Source: Methanobacteriota archaeon (GTDB taxonomy: Archaea > Thermoplasmatota > Thermoplasmata > SG8-5 > JACRNV01). Taken from it: a stretch of 37,377 bases of DNA. The notes beneath the pieces were generated by a model, which was not told the origin of the DNA, searched no databases, and worked only from the letters and a program-made list of their open reading frames with translations. Positions 1 through 8,898 of this stretch are shown in pieces. Both the position numbers and the translations under genes were made by a program. The first letter of the stretch is position 1. Each line of letters starts with the position of its first letter. The stretch covers positions 1-37,377 of the forward strand of contig JACRNV010000011.1 in the NCBI GenBank assembly GCA_016214785.1, given 5' to 3'.

Positions 1-1392
1 GTGCGAAGGCCCGGTACATGAAGTCGAACAAGGGCGGGTCGGGCGTCCTGTTGAACGGTTTGAGGAACTTGGCCTGAGTAAAGGGTTCCTCGTGGCAGAC
101 TTCGAACTGGCTGACGTATACAATAGTCTTCCCCTTGTCCTCGACACTGAGGCCAAGGGCCTCCTCCAGGAGCTCGTGATAGAGCTGTCCCACCCTATAC
201 TGGAGCCAGAGGCACTGATACTTCTCGTCCTTGTAGTAGCGGTCGTAGTCCTCCGGTAAGATAAAGTTCGTCTCGCTGTCGCCCGTCCATGAGGCTTGCT
301 TGTATTTCTCCCGCAATTGCGGGTCCTTGTCGAACATGTCCTGCTGGATGAGGGATTGGATGTTGGTGATGACCCTGAGCCTCACAGGGGCTCCGGGATT
401 GTAGGGGTCATAGGTGAACTCCACCTTGCCGAAGGGGCGCTTCTGGATAATCTTGCCCCTTCTCGCATATCCAAACTCTTGTTGCTCCTCTCTGTCCGCT
501 TCCCATTTCTTGGCCAGCTCGTCAATGGAATCGCTATCCGTCATGGACTGTATCTTCCTCATAGCCTCGATCTGGCTCAGCTTGACCATCCTGCCCTGGT
601 CGAACTTGTCCTCCCTGCTCGATGAGCTCCGCTTGATGGCCAGCTTGACATCCCCCTTGAATGTCATGAGGTCTGGGTGATAAACGTCGATAACGATGCG
701 GTCGAGTCTTGTCTTGTGCAGAGCGAACCGTGCGGCCTTACCGTCCAGGAAGCGGCCTTACCGTCCAGGAACCGCTGGAACGTGGCCTCATGATTCAATA
801 ACAGGCATTCCCTGAAGGACGCTCTCCTGGTCCGGTCGAGGCGCTGTTGCGAGCGTGCTAGCTCAGCCTGCAACTCTGCTGTGAACTCTGCCTTGTCCGT
901 TTCCGAGCCTTGAACGAACCTATATCCAGCAGGGAAACGCTTCTCAACGTCGATATCGTCACCGAGGATACAAGCGGTCTCCGACAGCTCCCGGTTTGCC
1001 TTGTCAGCCTTCATTTGTTGCCGCAAACCAACAATCTTGTAGAGATGGGCCTTGAAAATAAGCTTCGCCGTATCGTCGATGGCTTGCTTGGACAGCAACG
1101 CATCCAATAACAATCCAACCCTCTTTTGGATGTCCTTCTCGTAAGTGTATGCAATCTTCATCACGTCCGCGAACTTGACGAAATATTTTCCGTAAATGTA
1201 GTCCTCATCCACCGCCATTATGTCGGATACGGGTAAATTATATATTACATCCTCGAGGTCCTCATCCTTAGCCGTCGCAAACCATCTGATAATATCCTTC
1301 CAGTCAGAGACTTTCAAATCTGAGATAGTCCGCAGAATGCGATCTACTGCCTCCCCATCCAATAAAAAATCCCTCCTGGTCCAATTATGCAC
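1..1392 (-). pseudogene. Unknown protein gene, frameshifted by a 20-bp tandem duplication; continues past the left edge
   Basis: I do not recognise this protein. The reading frame opens with GTG at 1392 and stays coding-like to about 770, where a perfect 20-bp tandem duplication (732-771) throws it out of frame and leads to an early stop at 664. If one copy of the duplication is removed, the frame stays open without a stop all the way to base 1, giving at least 457 residues. The downstream half is charged and soluble, with stretches such as KTIVYVSQFEVCHEE and YDRYYKDEKYQCLWLQYRVG; I see no signal peptide, membrane segment or catalytic motif. An AT-rich TATA-like stretch lies near 1427-1440, about 40 bp upstream of the start. 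The single 20-base duplication explains the break completely, so this is either a recently inactivated gene, a reversible slippage site, or a sequencing/assembly error. Confidence 0.75.
732..771. repeat. Perfect 20-bp tandem duplication causing a frameshift
   Basis: The unit GCGGCCTTACCGTCCAGGAA occurs twice back to back (732-751 and 752-771). Twenty is not a multiple of three, and deleting one copy restores a frame open to the window edge. Confidence 0.95.
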
Positions 1393-1569
1393 ACCTTGAT
1401 GGTGTCAAAATTGAGCTCTCTCTCGATTGAAAAATAAAAAAGGTAAATGGGGAACGCATCTAGGCGCGGTACTTGACCGGGCACCAGTCCAAGGGGTATA
1501 AATCCATACCAAATCCGGGTGGACCCATTTTTCTGTTCGCAGCAAATCGTAGAAAAAGAAAAATGGTAA

Positions 1570-1657
1570 GACCACTACAAAGCTAACAAATTGCACTGCT
1601 AACCAAGTGGTCGCAACCCACGACGAGAAATCATATTTATAACATCTTCTCGTCGTG
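1570..1657 (+). repeat. Two-hairpin repeat R1
   Basis: Hairpin a: GACCACT (1570-1576) pairs with AGTGGTC (1606-1612). Hairpin b: an 11-bp perfect stem, CACGACGAGAA (1619-1629) with TTCTCGTCGTG (1647-1657), with an AT-rich loop. The segment GCTAACCAAGTGGTC just before hairpin b is also present in copy R4 near 31.28 kb at the same spacing. Confidence 0.7.
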
Positions 1658-1682
1658 ATAGAAGCAGATGGATTTTAAGGTA

Positions 1683-1745
1683 GGACTTGCGCATCAAGTC
1701 CGTACCCACGACGAGGAATCATCTTCCCATCGTATACTCATCGTG
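1683..1745 (+). repeat. Two-hairpin repeat R2
   Basis: Hairpin a: GGACTTG (1683-1689) with CAAGTCC (1695-1701), 5-base loop. Hairpin b: CACGACGAG (1707-1715) with CTCATCGTG (1737-1745), one mismatch. It is a direct repeat of R3, 88 bp further on (shared TAGGACTTGCG, CAAGTCCGT and CCCACGACGAGGA). Confidence 0.7.
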
Positions 1746-1770
1746 ATATCGGTAACTGAGAGCTAAGGTA

Positions 1771-1833
1771 GGACTTGCGAAGCAAGTCCGTGCCCACGAC
1801 GAGGATTCGTATACCAATTAAACTCTGGTCGTG
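1771..1833 (+). repeat. Two-hairpin repeat R3
   Basis: Hairpin a: GGACTTG (1771-1777) with CAAGTCC (1783-1789). Hairpin b is weaker: CACGAC (1795-1800) with GTCGTG (1828-1833). It ends about 50 bp before the ilvE TATA box. Confidence 0.65.
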
Positions 1834-1881
1834 ATATAATATCCTGGTTAGATTCACAGGTCAGTCTTTCCCATGCTCAAC

Positions 1882-1890
1882 CTATATATT
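1882..1890 (+). promoter_or_regulatory. TATA box for ilvE
   Basis: CTATATATT lies about 32-40 bp before the ilvE ATG. The archaeal spacing of about 25 bp to the transcription start predicts a very short leader that still contains the GGTGA ribosome binding site at 1912-1916. Confidence 0.65.
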
Positions 1891-1921
1891 CCCTCAGCGC
1901 CATTACCGGGCGGTGACTCCA

Positions 1922-2800
1922 ATGGAGTACAAGGTGTTCATCGACGGGAAGTACTACCCGAAGAGCGAGGCGAAGATATCGGTCTACGACCACGGCCTGC
2001 TGTACGGCGACGGCATCTTCGAGGGCATAAGGGCCTACGACGGCAACATCTTCAAGCTCGACGCCCACGTCGACCGCCTCTACGAGTCCGCGAAGACGAT
2101 AATGCTCAACATCCCGATGAGCATCGACGAGATGAAGAATGCCTGCGCCGAGGCCGTGCGCACGAACGGCCTCAGGGACGCCTACCTCAGGGTCATGGTC
2201 ACGCGCGGCAGGGGCGACCTGGGCCTCGACCCCAGGAAGTGCAAGAAGGCGAGCGTCATAATCATAGTCGACAACATCAAGATGTTCGACGAGAAATGGT
2301 ACCAGAGCGGCCTGGAAGTCGCCATCGTATCCACGACGCGCAACTTCGCCGACGCGCTGAGCCCCAAGGTCAAGTCCCTGAACTACCTGAACAACGTCAT
2401 GGGGAAGATAGAGGCGAACAACATGGGCGTGGCCGAGGGGATAATGCTCAACACGAACGGGTACATCACCGAGGGGACTGGCGAGAACATCTTCGTCGTC
2501 AAGAAGGGAGTGCTCAGGACCCCGCCAACCTACGACGGCGCGCTAGAGGGCATCACGCGCAACGCCATCATCGACATCGTCCACTCGCTCGGCATGACGT
2601 GCGAGAAGAAGACGCTCACGAGGCACGACCTTTACAACGCGGACGAGTGCTTCCTCACCGGGACGGCGGCGGAGGTCATGCCAGTCGTCAAGATAGACGG
2701 CAGGATCGTCCATGACGGCAAGCCAGGGCCGGTGTACAAGAAGCTGCTGGCAGAGTTCCGCAAGATAGTGAAGACGGACGGATACAAGATATACATGTGA
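1922..2800 (+). CDS. ilvE: Branched-chain amino acid aminotransferase
   Basis: A 292-residue fold-type IV PLP enzyme. The family transfers the amino group between glutamate and the branched 2-oxo acids in the last step of Val, Leu and Ile synthesis, in the cytoplasm. Seen in the sequence: the N-terminal VYDHGLLYGDGIFEGIRAYDG block (residues about 21-41), the PLP lysine in VKSLNYLNN (Lys151), and the cofactor-phosphate-binding segments NGYITEGTGENIF and LTGTAAEVMPV. I chose the ATG at 1922 because GGTGA sits 5 bases before it; the GTG at 1913 is part of that binding site. It stands alone on the plus strand with its own TATA box. D-amino-acid transaminase and aminodeoxychorismate lyase share the fold, but the length and motifs fit IlvE best. 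Confidence 0.93.
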   Translation: MEYKVFIDGKYYPKSEAKISVYDHGLLYGDGIFEGIRAYDGNIFKLDAHVDRLYESAKTIMLNIPMSIDEMKNACAEAVRTNGLRDAYLRVMVTRGRGDLGLDPRKCKKASVIIIVDNIKMFDEKWYQSGLEVAIVSTTRNFADALSPKVKSLNYLNNVMGKIEANNMGVAEGIMLNTNGYITEGTGENIFVVKKGVLRTPPTYDGALEGITRNAIIDIVHSLGMTCEKKTLTRHDLYNADECFLTGTAAEVMPVVKIDGRIVHDGKPGPVYKKLLAEFRKIVKTDGYKIYM

Positions 2801-2878
2801 GCCCGCGGGATTTTTGCAGCCGTCTCTAGGTTACATTAGCTTTGAGCGGGTATCTAGCAGGGACTATGGGCAGACTAC

Positions 2879-3349
2879 TCAAACCTTCCTGATTATGCTC
2901 GTGAGCGGAGTGTAAGTCTTCTCGCCGTACTGGTCGTAGAGCTCGTAGAGGTCAAGCCCTTTCGTGCCGTTATCGTAGACTATCTCGACTATGTGATAGG
3001 TCATCTGCACGGTATCTCCGGCCTTGACCCCCTCCAGCGGCCCGAAGAACGGGAAGGTCTCGTTCACGCTCTCGAAGACGATGGCGACGTCTGTCAAGTG
3101 CTGCTTTATATCCGCAACCTTGTCCCGCACTGTGAAGTAATCGCCCGGCCTGTGCCCCGTGTAGTTGTTCGCTCGCATCCGGACGTAGTCCTTCATCGTC
3201 AGGTACTGCGTAGTGTCCCGGTTGACATAGAAGAAGTAGTACCCGAGAGCCGCCGTTACGACGGCCACAGCGACGATGACCGCCGCGACGATGTATTTCA
3301 TTCGGGGTTTCTTCACTGGGGGCTCTACCTTGGCCTTGCGCTTCGCCAT
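2879..3349 (-). CDS. Small membrane-anchored protein of unknown function
   Basis: 156 residues. A Lys/Arg-rich N-terminus (residues 1-17) is followed by one strongly hydrophobic segment (about 18-41, YIVAAVIVAVAVVTAALGYY), then a soluble domain of about 115 residues with alternating polar and hydrophobic stretches that look like beta strands. This predicts a type II-like anchor or uncleaved signal with the domain outside the cell. I do not recognise the domain. GGAGG lies just before the ATG, and TTTTATAGG at 3373-3383 could be its own TATA box, though it lies only 37 bp after the end of the coiled-coil gene and could be co-transcribed with it. Confidence 0.75.
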   Translation of the reverse strand: MAKRKAKVEPPVKKPRMKYIVAAVIVAVAVVTAALGYYFFYVNRDTTQYLTMKDYVRMRANNYTGHRPGDYFTVRDKVADIKQHLTDVAIVFESVNETFPFFGPLEGVKAGDTVQMTYHIVEIVYDNGTKGLDLYELYDQYGEKTYTPLTSIIRKV

Positions 3350-3386
3350 CGCCCTCCAAATCGCCCGACGTGCCTATAAAACTTTC

Positions 3387-6300
3387 TCAGAGCAGGCTGC
3401 TCAGCTGCTCCTTCATCTTCTCTATGTACTGCTTGCGGTCCTCGAGCTGCCTCTCCTTCTTCTGGAGCTGGGCCTCCTTGGCCTGCAGGTCCTTCTCCAG
3501 TCCTTTCAGCTCCCTCTCGCGGTCGAGGATAGACTTCTCCGACCTGCCGAGGAGCTTCTCCTTGCCGGCGAGCTCCTTCTGCAGGGCGCCCCACCTCTTG
3601 CGCTCGGCCTCTATCTCCCGGCGCTCCTCGCCTACCGTCGATTCGACCTTGGAGTTGATGATGGACTCCATCTCGTTCATCTTGTCGGACTCGGCCTCTA
3701 TCTCCTTCCAGACCTCGGAGAGCTCCTGCTTCTCGGCCACGACCGACTCGAGCTCCTTGTTCAGGCGCTCTGACTTTGCCTTTAGCTCGGCCTCGCCCTT
3801 CTCGAGCGCTGCGGCCCTGGCGGCATAATCCTGCTCGGCCTTGGCCAGGCGCTCCTCGCGCTCCTTCAGCTCCACGTCGAGCTCGTTGCGCAGCTTCGCC
3901 AGTTGCTCGCGCTCGGATTGCATGGCCTTGACCGTCTCCTCGTTCTTCTTCTGCTCCGCGCCCTTGGCGTACTTCATCAGCGAGAGGGCGCTCTGCTTCA
4001 TGTCCACCAGCTCCTTGCGCTCGGACTTGAGCATCTCGCGCTCGGCGTCCCTACGCTCCATCTCCTCGGCGAGGAGGCGCTGCATGCGGTTCAGCTCGGC
4101 CTCGCGCTCCCGGAGCTCGCGCTCGCCCTTCTCGACAACCTTCTGGCGCTCGGGCAAATCGCCCTTCAGCGCATCGAGCTCCTTGTTCTCCTGCTTCAGC
4201 CTCTCGAACTTGCCCTGCAGCTCCTGCTCGAGGGCGCTCAGGTCTTTCTCGCGCGTGTCGAGCTCGCGCTCCTTGCCCAGCAGCAGCTCGCCGCGCACCT
4301 TCTGCGACTCGGACTCCTTGGCGAGCTTGTCGATGTTGGCGTTGAGCTCCTTCTCGCGCTCGTCGAGCTCGTCCTCCTTGAAATGTATGCCGCGCTCCTC
4401 CTCGCGGAGCTTGGCCGTCGCCTCCTTGAGGCCCTCCTTCTTCTCTTTGATGGTATCCTCGTCGTCCTTCAGGCGCTTCTCCCACGCCTCGAGGCGCTTC
4501 GTCTCCTTCCCCACGCTGCGCCACACCTTGTCAATCTCGTCCTTCTCCGTCAGGTGGCGCGTCTTCTCCTCCTTCAGCTCCTTCTCGAGCTCGCGCAGCT
4601 CGGCCTCGCGCCGGTCGAACGACGACTTGGTCTGGTTGGTCTTCTTCTCGAGCGCGGCGGTGTCCTTCTCGCGCTTGGTCACCTCGGCCTCGCGCTCGTC
4701 CAGCTCGGCCGCGCGCTCCTCCAGGCCATTCTCCTGCTTCTCGACCTCCTGGATGCGCGACTCTATCTCCTCCTGCAGCTTGTCGTGGGCCTCGGCTCGC
4801 GTCTCCATCTCCCCCTGGACCTTCTGCAGCGCCTTGTTCCTTCCCTCTAGCTCGCCATTCTTGCGCTCCAGCGCCCGCTGCTCCTCGTGCAGCTCTATCT
4901 CGCGCTTGTGGAAAGACTCGAGCGCGCTCCTGCGCTCCTCCTCGAAGTCCTCCATCTGCTCGTAGAGTTCCGAGCTCCTGGCCTTCAGCTCGTCCGACAG
5001 CTTGGAGAGCCTGGCCTCCTCGGCCTCCATCTCCTTCTCCAGCTCGGTGACGGCGCCGTTGCGCTCGTCGACGGCAGCCCGCTCCTCTTCGAGGCGCTTC
5101 TGCCGCTCCTCCAGGTCCGCCCTGGCCTTCTCCAACTCGGATGAATCGTCCTCGAGATGGGCCTTCAGCTGGTCGAGGCGCTCGGACTCCTGCGCCAACT
5201 CGCTCTCGCGCCTCGTCCACTCCTTCTGCCCTTCCCGCAGCTCCTTCTCGCGCCTGTCCAGGTCCATGGACATCTCGTCGAGGGCGTGGCGCTCCTTCTC
5301 CACGGCCGTCTCGGCCTTGGACAGCTCCTTCTCGCGCTTCTTGAGATCGGCGTCCTGCTTCTTTGCCGATGCGTCTTTGTCCCTGAGATCGGCTGCGAGC
5401 TTCTCGAGCGCGGCCTGGTCTTCCGCGAGCTTCTTCTCGCGCTTTTCAAGCTCGCGCCCCTGGGCCTTCAATCCTTTCTCGCGCTCCTTGAACATGGCGT
5501 CTGATTCTGCAATCTCGGCCTCGCGCCTCTCGATTTCGGACCGCGCCTCGCGCATCTTTATCTCCCCGGCTTCGACGACCGCTACGCGGTCATCTAAGTC
5601 CTTCATCTGCAATGTCAGCTCCTCGCGCTTGCGCAGCAGCTCGGCCTCCTTCTCGCCTACCTCGTCCTTGCTCAGCGCGATGCCGCTGCGCAGGCGCTCG
5701 AGCTCCTGCTGCTGCGCGTCCAGGTCGGCCTTGAGCTTCTCCAGCGACTCCTCGCGCGCTTTGATGTCCCGCTCCTTCTCTGCGAAGAGGCCGTCTACCT
5801 CCTTGCCGCGCTTGTCGATGGACTTCTCGATCTTCCTCAGCTCCTTCTCGCGCGCGTCCTGCTGCTGGCCGGTGGAATCCAATAGCGATTGCCGCTCCGA
5901 AAGCTCGGCGTCCCTCGCGGCCAGGCCCTTCTCCCGCTCGGCGAAAGCGGACTCGTCCCCCTTCAGCTTGGCGTAGCGCTCGGCCATGTCGCGCTCTGTC
6001 TCCGCAGCCTTCCCCTCGCGCTCCGAGAGGCCGTCGAGCCTCTTGCGCAGGGCGTCCTCGCGCTCGGTGAGCTTGGCGTCGAACTCCTTCACCGTCCGCT
6101 CGCGCGCGGTGGCGTTGGTCTGCGAGATTTTCAGCTCCTTCTCGCGCACTTCCAACTCCTTTTCGAGCGATTTCAACCTGGATTCCTGAGCCTTGAGCTC
6201 GGCGTCGCGCTTCGCGCCCTTCTGCTCGCGCGCTTCGAGATCCTCTTCCCGGGCGGTCAGGGCCTTGGTGCGCTCATCGAGCGCCGTCTCGGAGGCGGCC

Positions 6301-7283
6301 AGCGCCTTGCTCTTCTCGTCGATCTCGCCGAGCCTGCTGTCTATGTCCTTCTGCTTGCCGCCGAGGGCCTCGATGTCCCTCTCGCGCCGCTCGACCTCCT
6401 TCTCCCGCTTCGAAAGCTCGCCTTCTTGGCGCTCGACTTCCTGAGAATGCGATTTGAAAGCCTCTTCCCTCTTCTTCACCTCTAGGTCGTACTCGCTCAG
6501 AGCGCCCTCGCGGTCCTGAATCTCTCTCTCCTTGGCCTCGAGCGCTGACTCGCGCTCCGCGAGCTCGGCGCCGGACTTCTCGAGGGCGCTCTCGCGCTTG
6601 CTCAAGTCCCCCGCGCGGTTCTTTTCGGCCTCCATGTTGCCCTTCGATCGCTCGAGTTCGTCCTGCGCGACCCTGAGATCGGCATCGAGCCTCTGGGCAT
6701 CCTCGAGGCGCCTTTCCACGGCGGCAATCTTCTCCTCCGCCTTCATTTCGCCGGGGATGTGGCTGTCGAGGAAGCCGCGCAGGCGGGCGTTCTCCATCTC
6801 GGACTCGGCGAGCTGGTTCTCCGTCTCCCTGAGCTGCCGCTGGTACTGCGCGGCGTCGACCATCTGGGAGACCTCGGGAATATCGCCGGCCGGCGCCTCC
6901 ATCGAAGCTGACGGAGTGAGTTCCTGCGATGAGATGGATTCAGGCTTCACAGACGGCTCCTCGGGTTCTTCCTTCGTGACAAGTAAATCCGCTACCGGCT
7001 CTTCGGGGATTGGGCGCGACAGCTCGGGCTCGGGTGCTTTCTCGATAATTGGCTCGGGAACCTGCGGCTCGGCCGCCACAGGGGGCTTCGATTCGATGAT
7101 TACGTCTCTGATAGGCTGCGCCGACCCTTCGACGCGCAGCGCAGCCTCCGCGACCGGAGGTTGCTCCGGGACTGCAACGGGCGATTGTTCAGGGGTTGGC
7201 ATTGGTTCCGGGGCTGGCGCCGTCTCCGCTGGCTTCTGCTCCCCCGCCTCGGTCATCTTCTTTGCCTTGTCGCGCAGTCCCAT
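3387..7283 (-). CDS. Giant coiled-coil protein (1298 residues)
   Basis: The first ~145 residues are rich in Pro, Glu, Ala and Val and look disordered (for example PAPEPMPTPEQSP). From about residue 146 to the end the sequence is almost unbroken heptad-type coiled coil dominated by Glu, Lys, Arg, Leu and Ala, with recurring short phrases such as LEKREKEL and LAAREAELSERE. There is no Walker A motif, so this is not an SMC/Rad50 ATPase, and there is no membrane segment. The ATG lies 3 bases after the stop of the upstream zinc-ribbon gene, with GGTG inside that gene's last codons, so the two are surely translated from one transcript. A structural or scaffolding role is inference; similarity to other coiled coils will be largely compositional. 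Confidence 0.9.
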   Translation of the reverse strand: MGLRDKAKKMTEAGEQKPAETAPAPEPMPTPEQSPVAVPEQPPVAEAALRVEGSAQPIRDVIIESKPPVAAEPQVPEPIIEKAPEPELSRPIPEEPVADLLVTKEEPEEPSVKPESISSQELTPSASMEAPAGDIPEVSQMVDAAQYQRQLRETENQLAESEMENARLRGFLDSHIPGEMKAEEKIAAVERRLEDAQRLDADLRVAQDELERSKGNMEAEKNRAGDLSKRESALEKSGAELAERESALEAKEREIQDREGALSEYDLEVKKREEAFKSHSQEVERQEGELSKREKEVERRERDIEALGGKQKDIDSRLGEIDEKSKALAASETALDERTKALTAREEDLEAREQKGAKRDAELKAQESRLKSLEKELEVREKELKISQTNATARERTVKEFDAKLTEREDALRKRLDGLSEREGKAAETERDMAERYAKLKGDESAFAEREKGLAARDAELSERQSLLDSTGQQQDAREKELRKIEKSIDKRGKEVDGLFAEKERDIKAREESLEKLKADLDAQQQELERLRSGIALSKDEVGEKEAELLRKREELTLQMKDLDDRVAVVEAGEIKMREARSEIERREAEIAESDAMFKEREKGLKAQGRELEKREKKLAEDQAALEKLAADLRDKDASAKKQDADLKKREKELSKAETAVEKERHALDEMSMDLDRREKELREGQKEWTRRESELAQESERLDQLKAHLEDDSSELEKARADLEERQKRLEEERAAVDERNGAVTELEKEMEAEEARLSKLSDELKARSSELYEQMEDFEEERRSALESFHKREIELHEEQRALERKNGELEGRNKALQKVQGEMETRAEAHDKLQEEIESRIQEVEKQENGLEERAAELDEREAEVTKREKDTAALEKKTNQTKSSFDRREAELRELEKELKEEKTRHLTEKDEIDKVWRSVGKETKRLEAWEKRLKDDEDTIKEKKEGLKEATAKLREEERGIHFKEDELDEREKELNANIDKLAKESESQKVRGELLLGKERELDTREKDLSALEQELQGKFERLKQENKELDALKGDLPERQKVVEKGERELREREAELNRMQRLLAEEMERRDAEREMLKSERKELVDMKQSALSLMKYAKGAEQKKNEETVKAMQSEREQLAKLRNELDVELKEREERLAKAEQDYAARAAALEKGEAELKAKSERLNKELESVVAEKQELSEVWKEIEAESDKMNEMESIINSKVESTVGEERREIEAERKRWGALQKELAGKEKLLGRSEKSILDRERELKGLEKDLQAKEAQLQKKERQLEDRKQYIEKMKEQLSSLL

Positions 7284-7286
7284 TTA

Positions 7287-8693
7287 TCACACCTTGTACT
7301 TGTCCATGACTTTCTCGTAGAGCCTGAACTCCGGAGATTTGGCGAATTTGTCTATAAGCTCGTCCGGCAGGTTCGCGAGCAAATCGTCCAGGACCTTTAA
7401 AACCTTCCTGACGTCCTCGTCCACGGAGAGCAGGTCGCGCTCCTCCTTCGCCAGCGACGCGCGCTCCGTCTCGGCCCGATGCAACTGGGCCTCGAGCTCG
7501 GCGATGCGCTGCTCGAGCTTGCCCACCTCCTGGGTGGCCTCCCTGCTCAGTTGTTTGGCCGGGACCTTGGCGTCCTTGTGCAGCCCCATGAGCTCCTGCT
7601 GCACGCGCCTCTGCTCCTCGAGCCACTCCTCGCGCGCCTTCTTCGACTTCTTCATCGTCTCCTCGACGTCCCCGGGGCTGACGACCCAGCGCCCTTCCTT
7701 GGCCGCGTCCTCGTAGACCTGGGAGTCGCCGGCTATGACAGCCTCCTTCTGGTTCCTGAGGTCGCCGATCTGCTCCTTGAGCTCCCGCTCCCGGGCGTCG
7801 ATCTCGCGCTCCCTGTCCTGGATGCTGGCGATACGGGCCTCCAGCCCCTTCTCCCTCTCGGCGAGGAGCGCCTCCTTCTTCTCCAGGCGCTGGCGCTCCC
7901 TCTCCCTCCTCCCCAGCTCGGTCTCGAAGGCGGCGACGCGCTCCTGCAGGTCGCGCTCCTTGTCCTCGAGCTCGTGCCTGTGCCTGGCGAGCAACGACTT
8001 GTATGTGTCATCGAGCTCGATGAGGTTCTTCTCGAGCCTCTCTATCTCTTCCTTCTCCCTGGTAATCTGGTCGATCTGCTTCTCTATCCTTGCGCGCTTC
8101 TTCAACACCGACGGGTCCTGCTTGGCGTTCAGGGCCTCGTACTCCTTCCCCAGCTCCTCGAGATCCTTCTCCGCCTCGAGGAGGCTCGTGCGCCGCGACT
8201 TCAGCGCCGCCTCCAGCGGCTCGGCCAGCATGAGTATGGACTCCTCGCGCTTCTCGAACTCCTGCCATTCCCGGACGCCCTCCTCGATGCTCTTGAGCCT
8301 CTCCCTCTGGACCTCGGTGGGCTGCTCGATGCCCGTGACCTCCTTGAAGACAGCGACGGCGTTCTCTGACTCCTTCACGTCCTCCTCGGTATCGGGCTCG
8401 TCCTTCCTGAGCTGCTTCCCCCACTCTAGGAGCTTCTTGAGAAATTCCTCGTCCTCCTGGAGGGCTGGGGGTATGGTGGCCTTGGGCTTCACGGCCTTGA
8501 AGCGGAGGCCGCAGTTCGAGCACTCGGTCGAGAATCTCCTGAGAATTACGCTGCAGTAGGGGCATACCATGCCGTCCATGTCCCCTTCGAAGGAAGTGCC
8601 GCAGTCGTTGCAGCTGGAAGCCGCGGGCTCAATGGCCGCTGAGCAGGACGAGCACTGTACCCGCCCATCCTTCATGCGAGCGCGGTGCGCCAT
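7287..8693 (-). CDS. Double zinc-ribbon coiled-coil protein (468 residues)
   Basis: The N-terminus has two four-cysteine zinc ribbons: Cys14/17/28/31 and Cys44/47/58/61, each C-x2-C-x10-C-x2-C. A linker of about 20 residues follows, then a long charged coiled coil (about 90-440) and a short helical end (SVDEDVRKVLKVLDDLLANL and on). No catalytic motif is visible. It is the first gene of a two-gene unit with the 1298-residue coiled-coil protein, with only 3 bases between them, which suggests the two proteins act together. GGAGA lies 8 bases before the ATG, ATTTAATAAT (8726-8735) fits a TATA box, and a second AT-rich run lies at 8790-8804. Confidence 0.88.
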   Translation of the reverse strand: MAHRARMKDGRVQCSSCSAAIEPAASSCNDCGTSFEGDMDGMVCPYCSVILRRFSTECSNCGLRFKAVKPKATIPPALQEDEEFLKKLLEWGKQLRKDEPDTEEDVKESENAVAVFKEVTGIEQPTEVQRERLKSIEEGVREWQEFEKREESILMLAEPLEAALKSRRTSLLEAEKDLEELGKEYEALNAKQDPSVLKKRARIEKQIDQITREKEEIERLEKNLIELDDTYKSLLARHRHELEDKERDLQERVAAFETELGRRERERQRLEKKEALLAEREKGLEARIASIQDREREIDARERELKEQIGDLRNQKEAVIAGDSQVYEDAAKEGRWVVSPGDVEETMKKSKKAREEWLEEQRRVQQELMGLHKDAKVPAKQLSREATQEVGKLEQRIAELEAQLHRAETERASLAKEERDLLSVDEDVRKVLKVLDDLLANLPDELIDKFAKSPEFRLYEKVMDKYKV

Positions 8694-8725
8694 GGTCTCT
8701 CCTTTCTGCTATGGATGACCCCCGC

Positions 8726-8735
8726 ATTATTAAAT
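8726..8735 (-). promoter_or_regulatory. Probable TATA box for the zinc-ribbon/coiled-coil operon
   Basis: On the minus strand this reads ATTTAATAAT, 33-42 bp before the ATG at 8693. A second alternating AT run (8790-8804) about 100 bp upstream is an alternative promoter. Confidence 0.45.
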
Positions 8736-8898
8736 CTGCGCCGGCCTCCCCATCCCCGAATCCATAGCAAAGAGAATGTATCCGGAGCGAATATATATAT
8801 ATTTCTGCGAGCCTTTTTCCTGCCTCACTGCGCTGGATGGGTCCTCGGGAAAAAGGTTCGCCATCCAAAAAGCTCGGGACCCATCCTGCTCGCTCGGC

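Larger units (their letters stand above)
1393..1881. other. Gene-free divergent intergenic region with hairpin repeats
   Basis: About 500 bp between the broken gene on the minus strand and ilvE on the plus strand. I see no convincing protein gene; the 63-codon frame at 1405-1596 (minus) is low-complexity Phe/Val-rich sequence without a ribosome binding site. The region holds three consecutive two-hairpin repeats (R1-R3), annotated separately. They lie upstream of the ilvE TATA box, so they are not part of its leader. Confidence 0.6.

Noticed and set aside
1405-1596. 63-codon frame on the minus strand
   Set aside because: Low-complexity Phe/Val-rich translation, no ribosome binding site, overlaps the AT-rich promoter region.
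3387-7283. SMC/Rad50-type ATPase
   Set aside because: No Walker A, signature or Walker B motif and no globular head domains.
3276-7320. Several long plus-strand open frames opposite the 1298-residue coiled-coil gene
   Set aside because: They are Ser- or Leu-rich mirror images of the GAG/AAG-rich coding strand, a known artefact of GC-rich coiled-coil genes.
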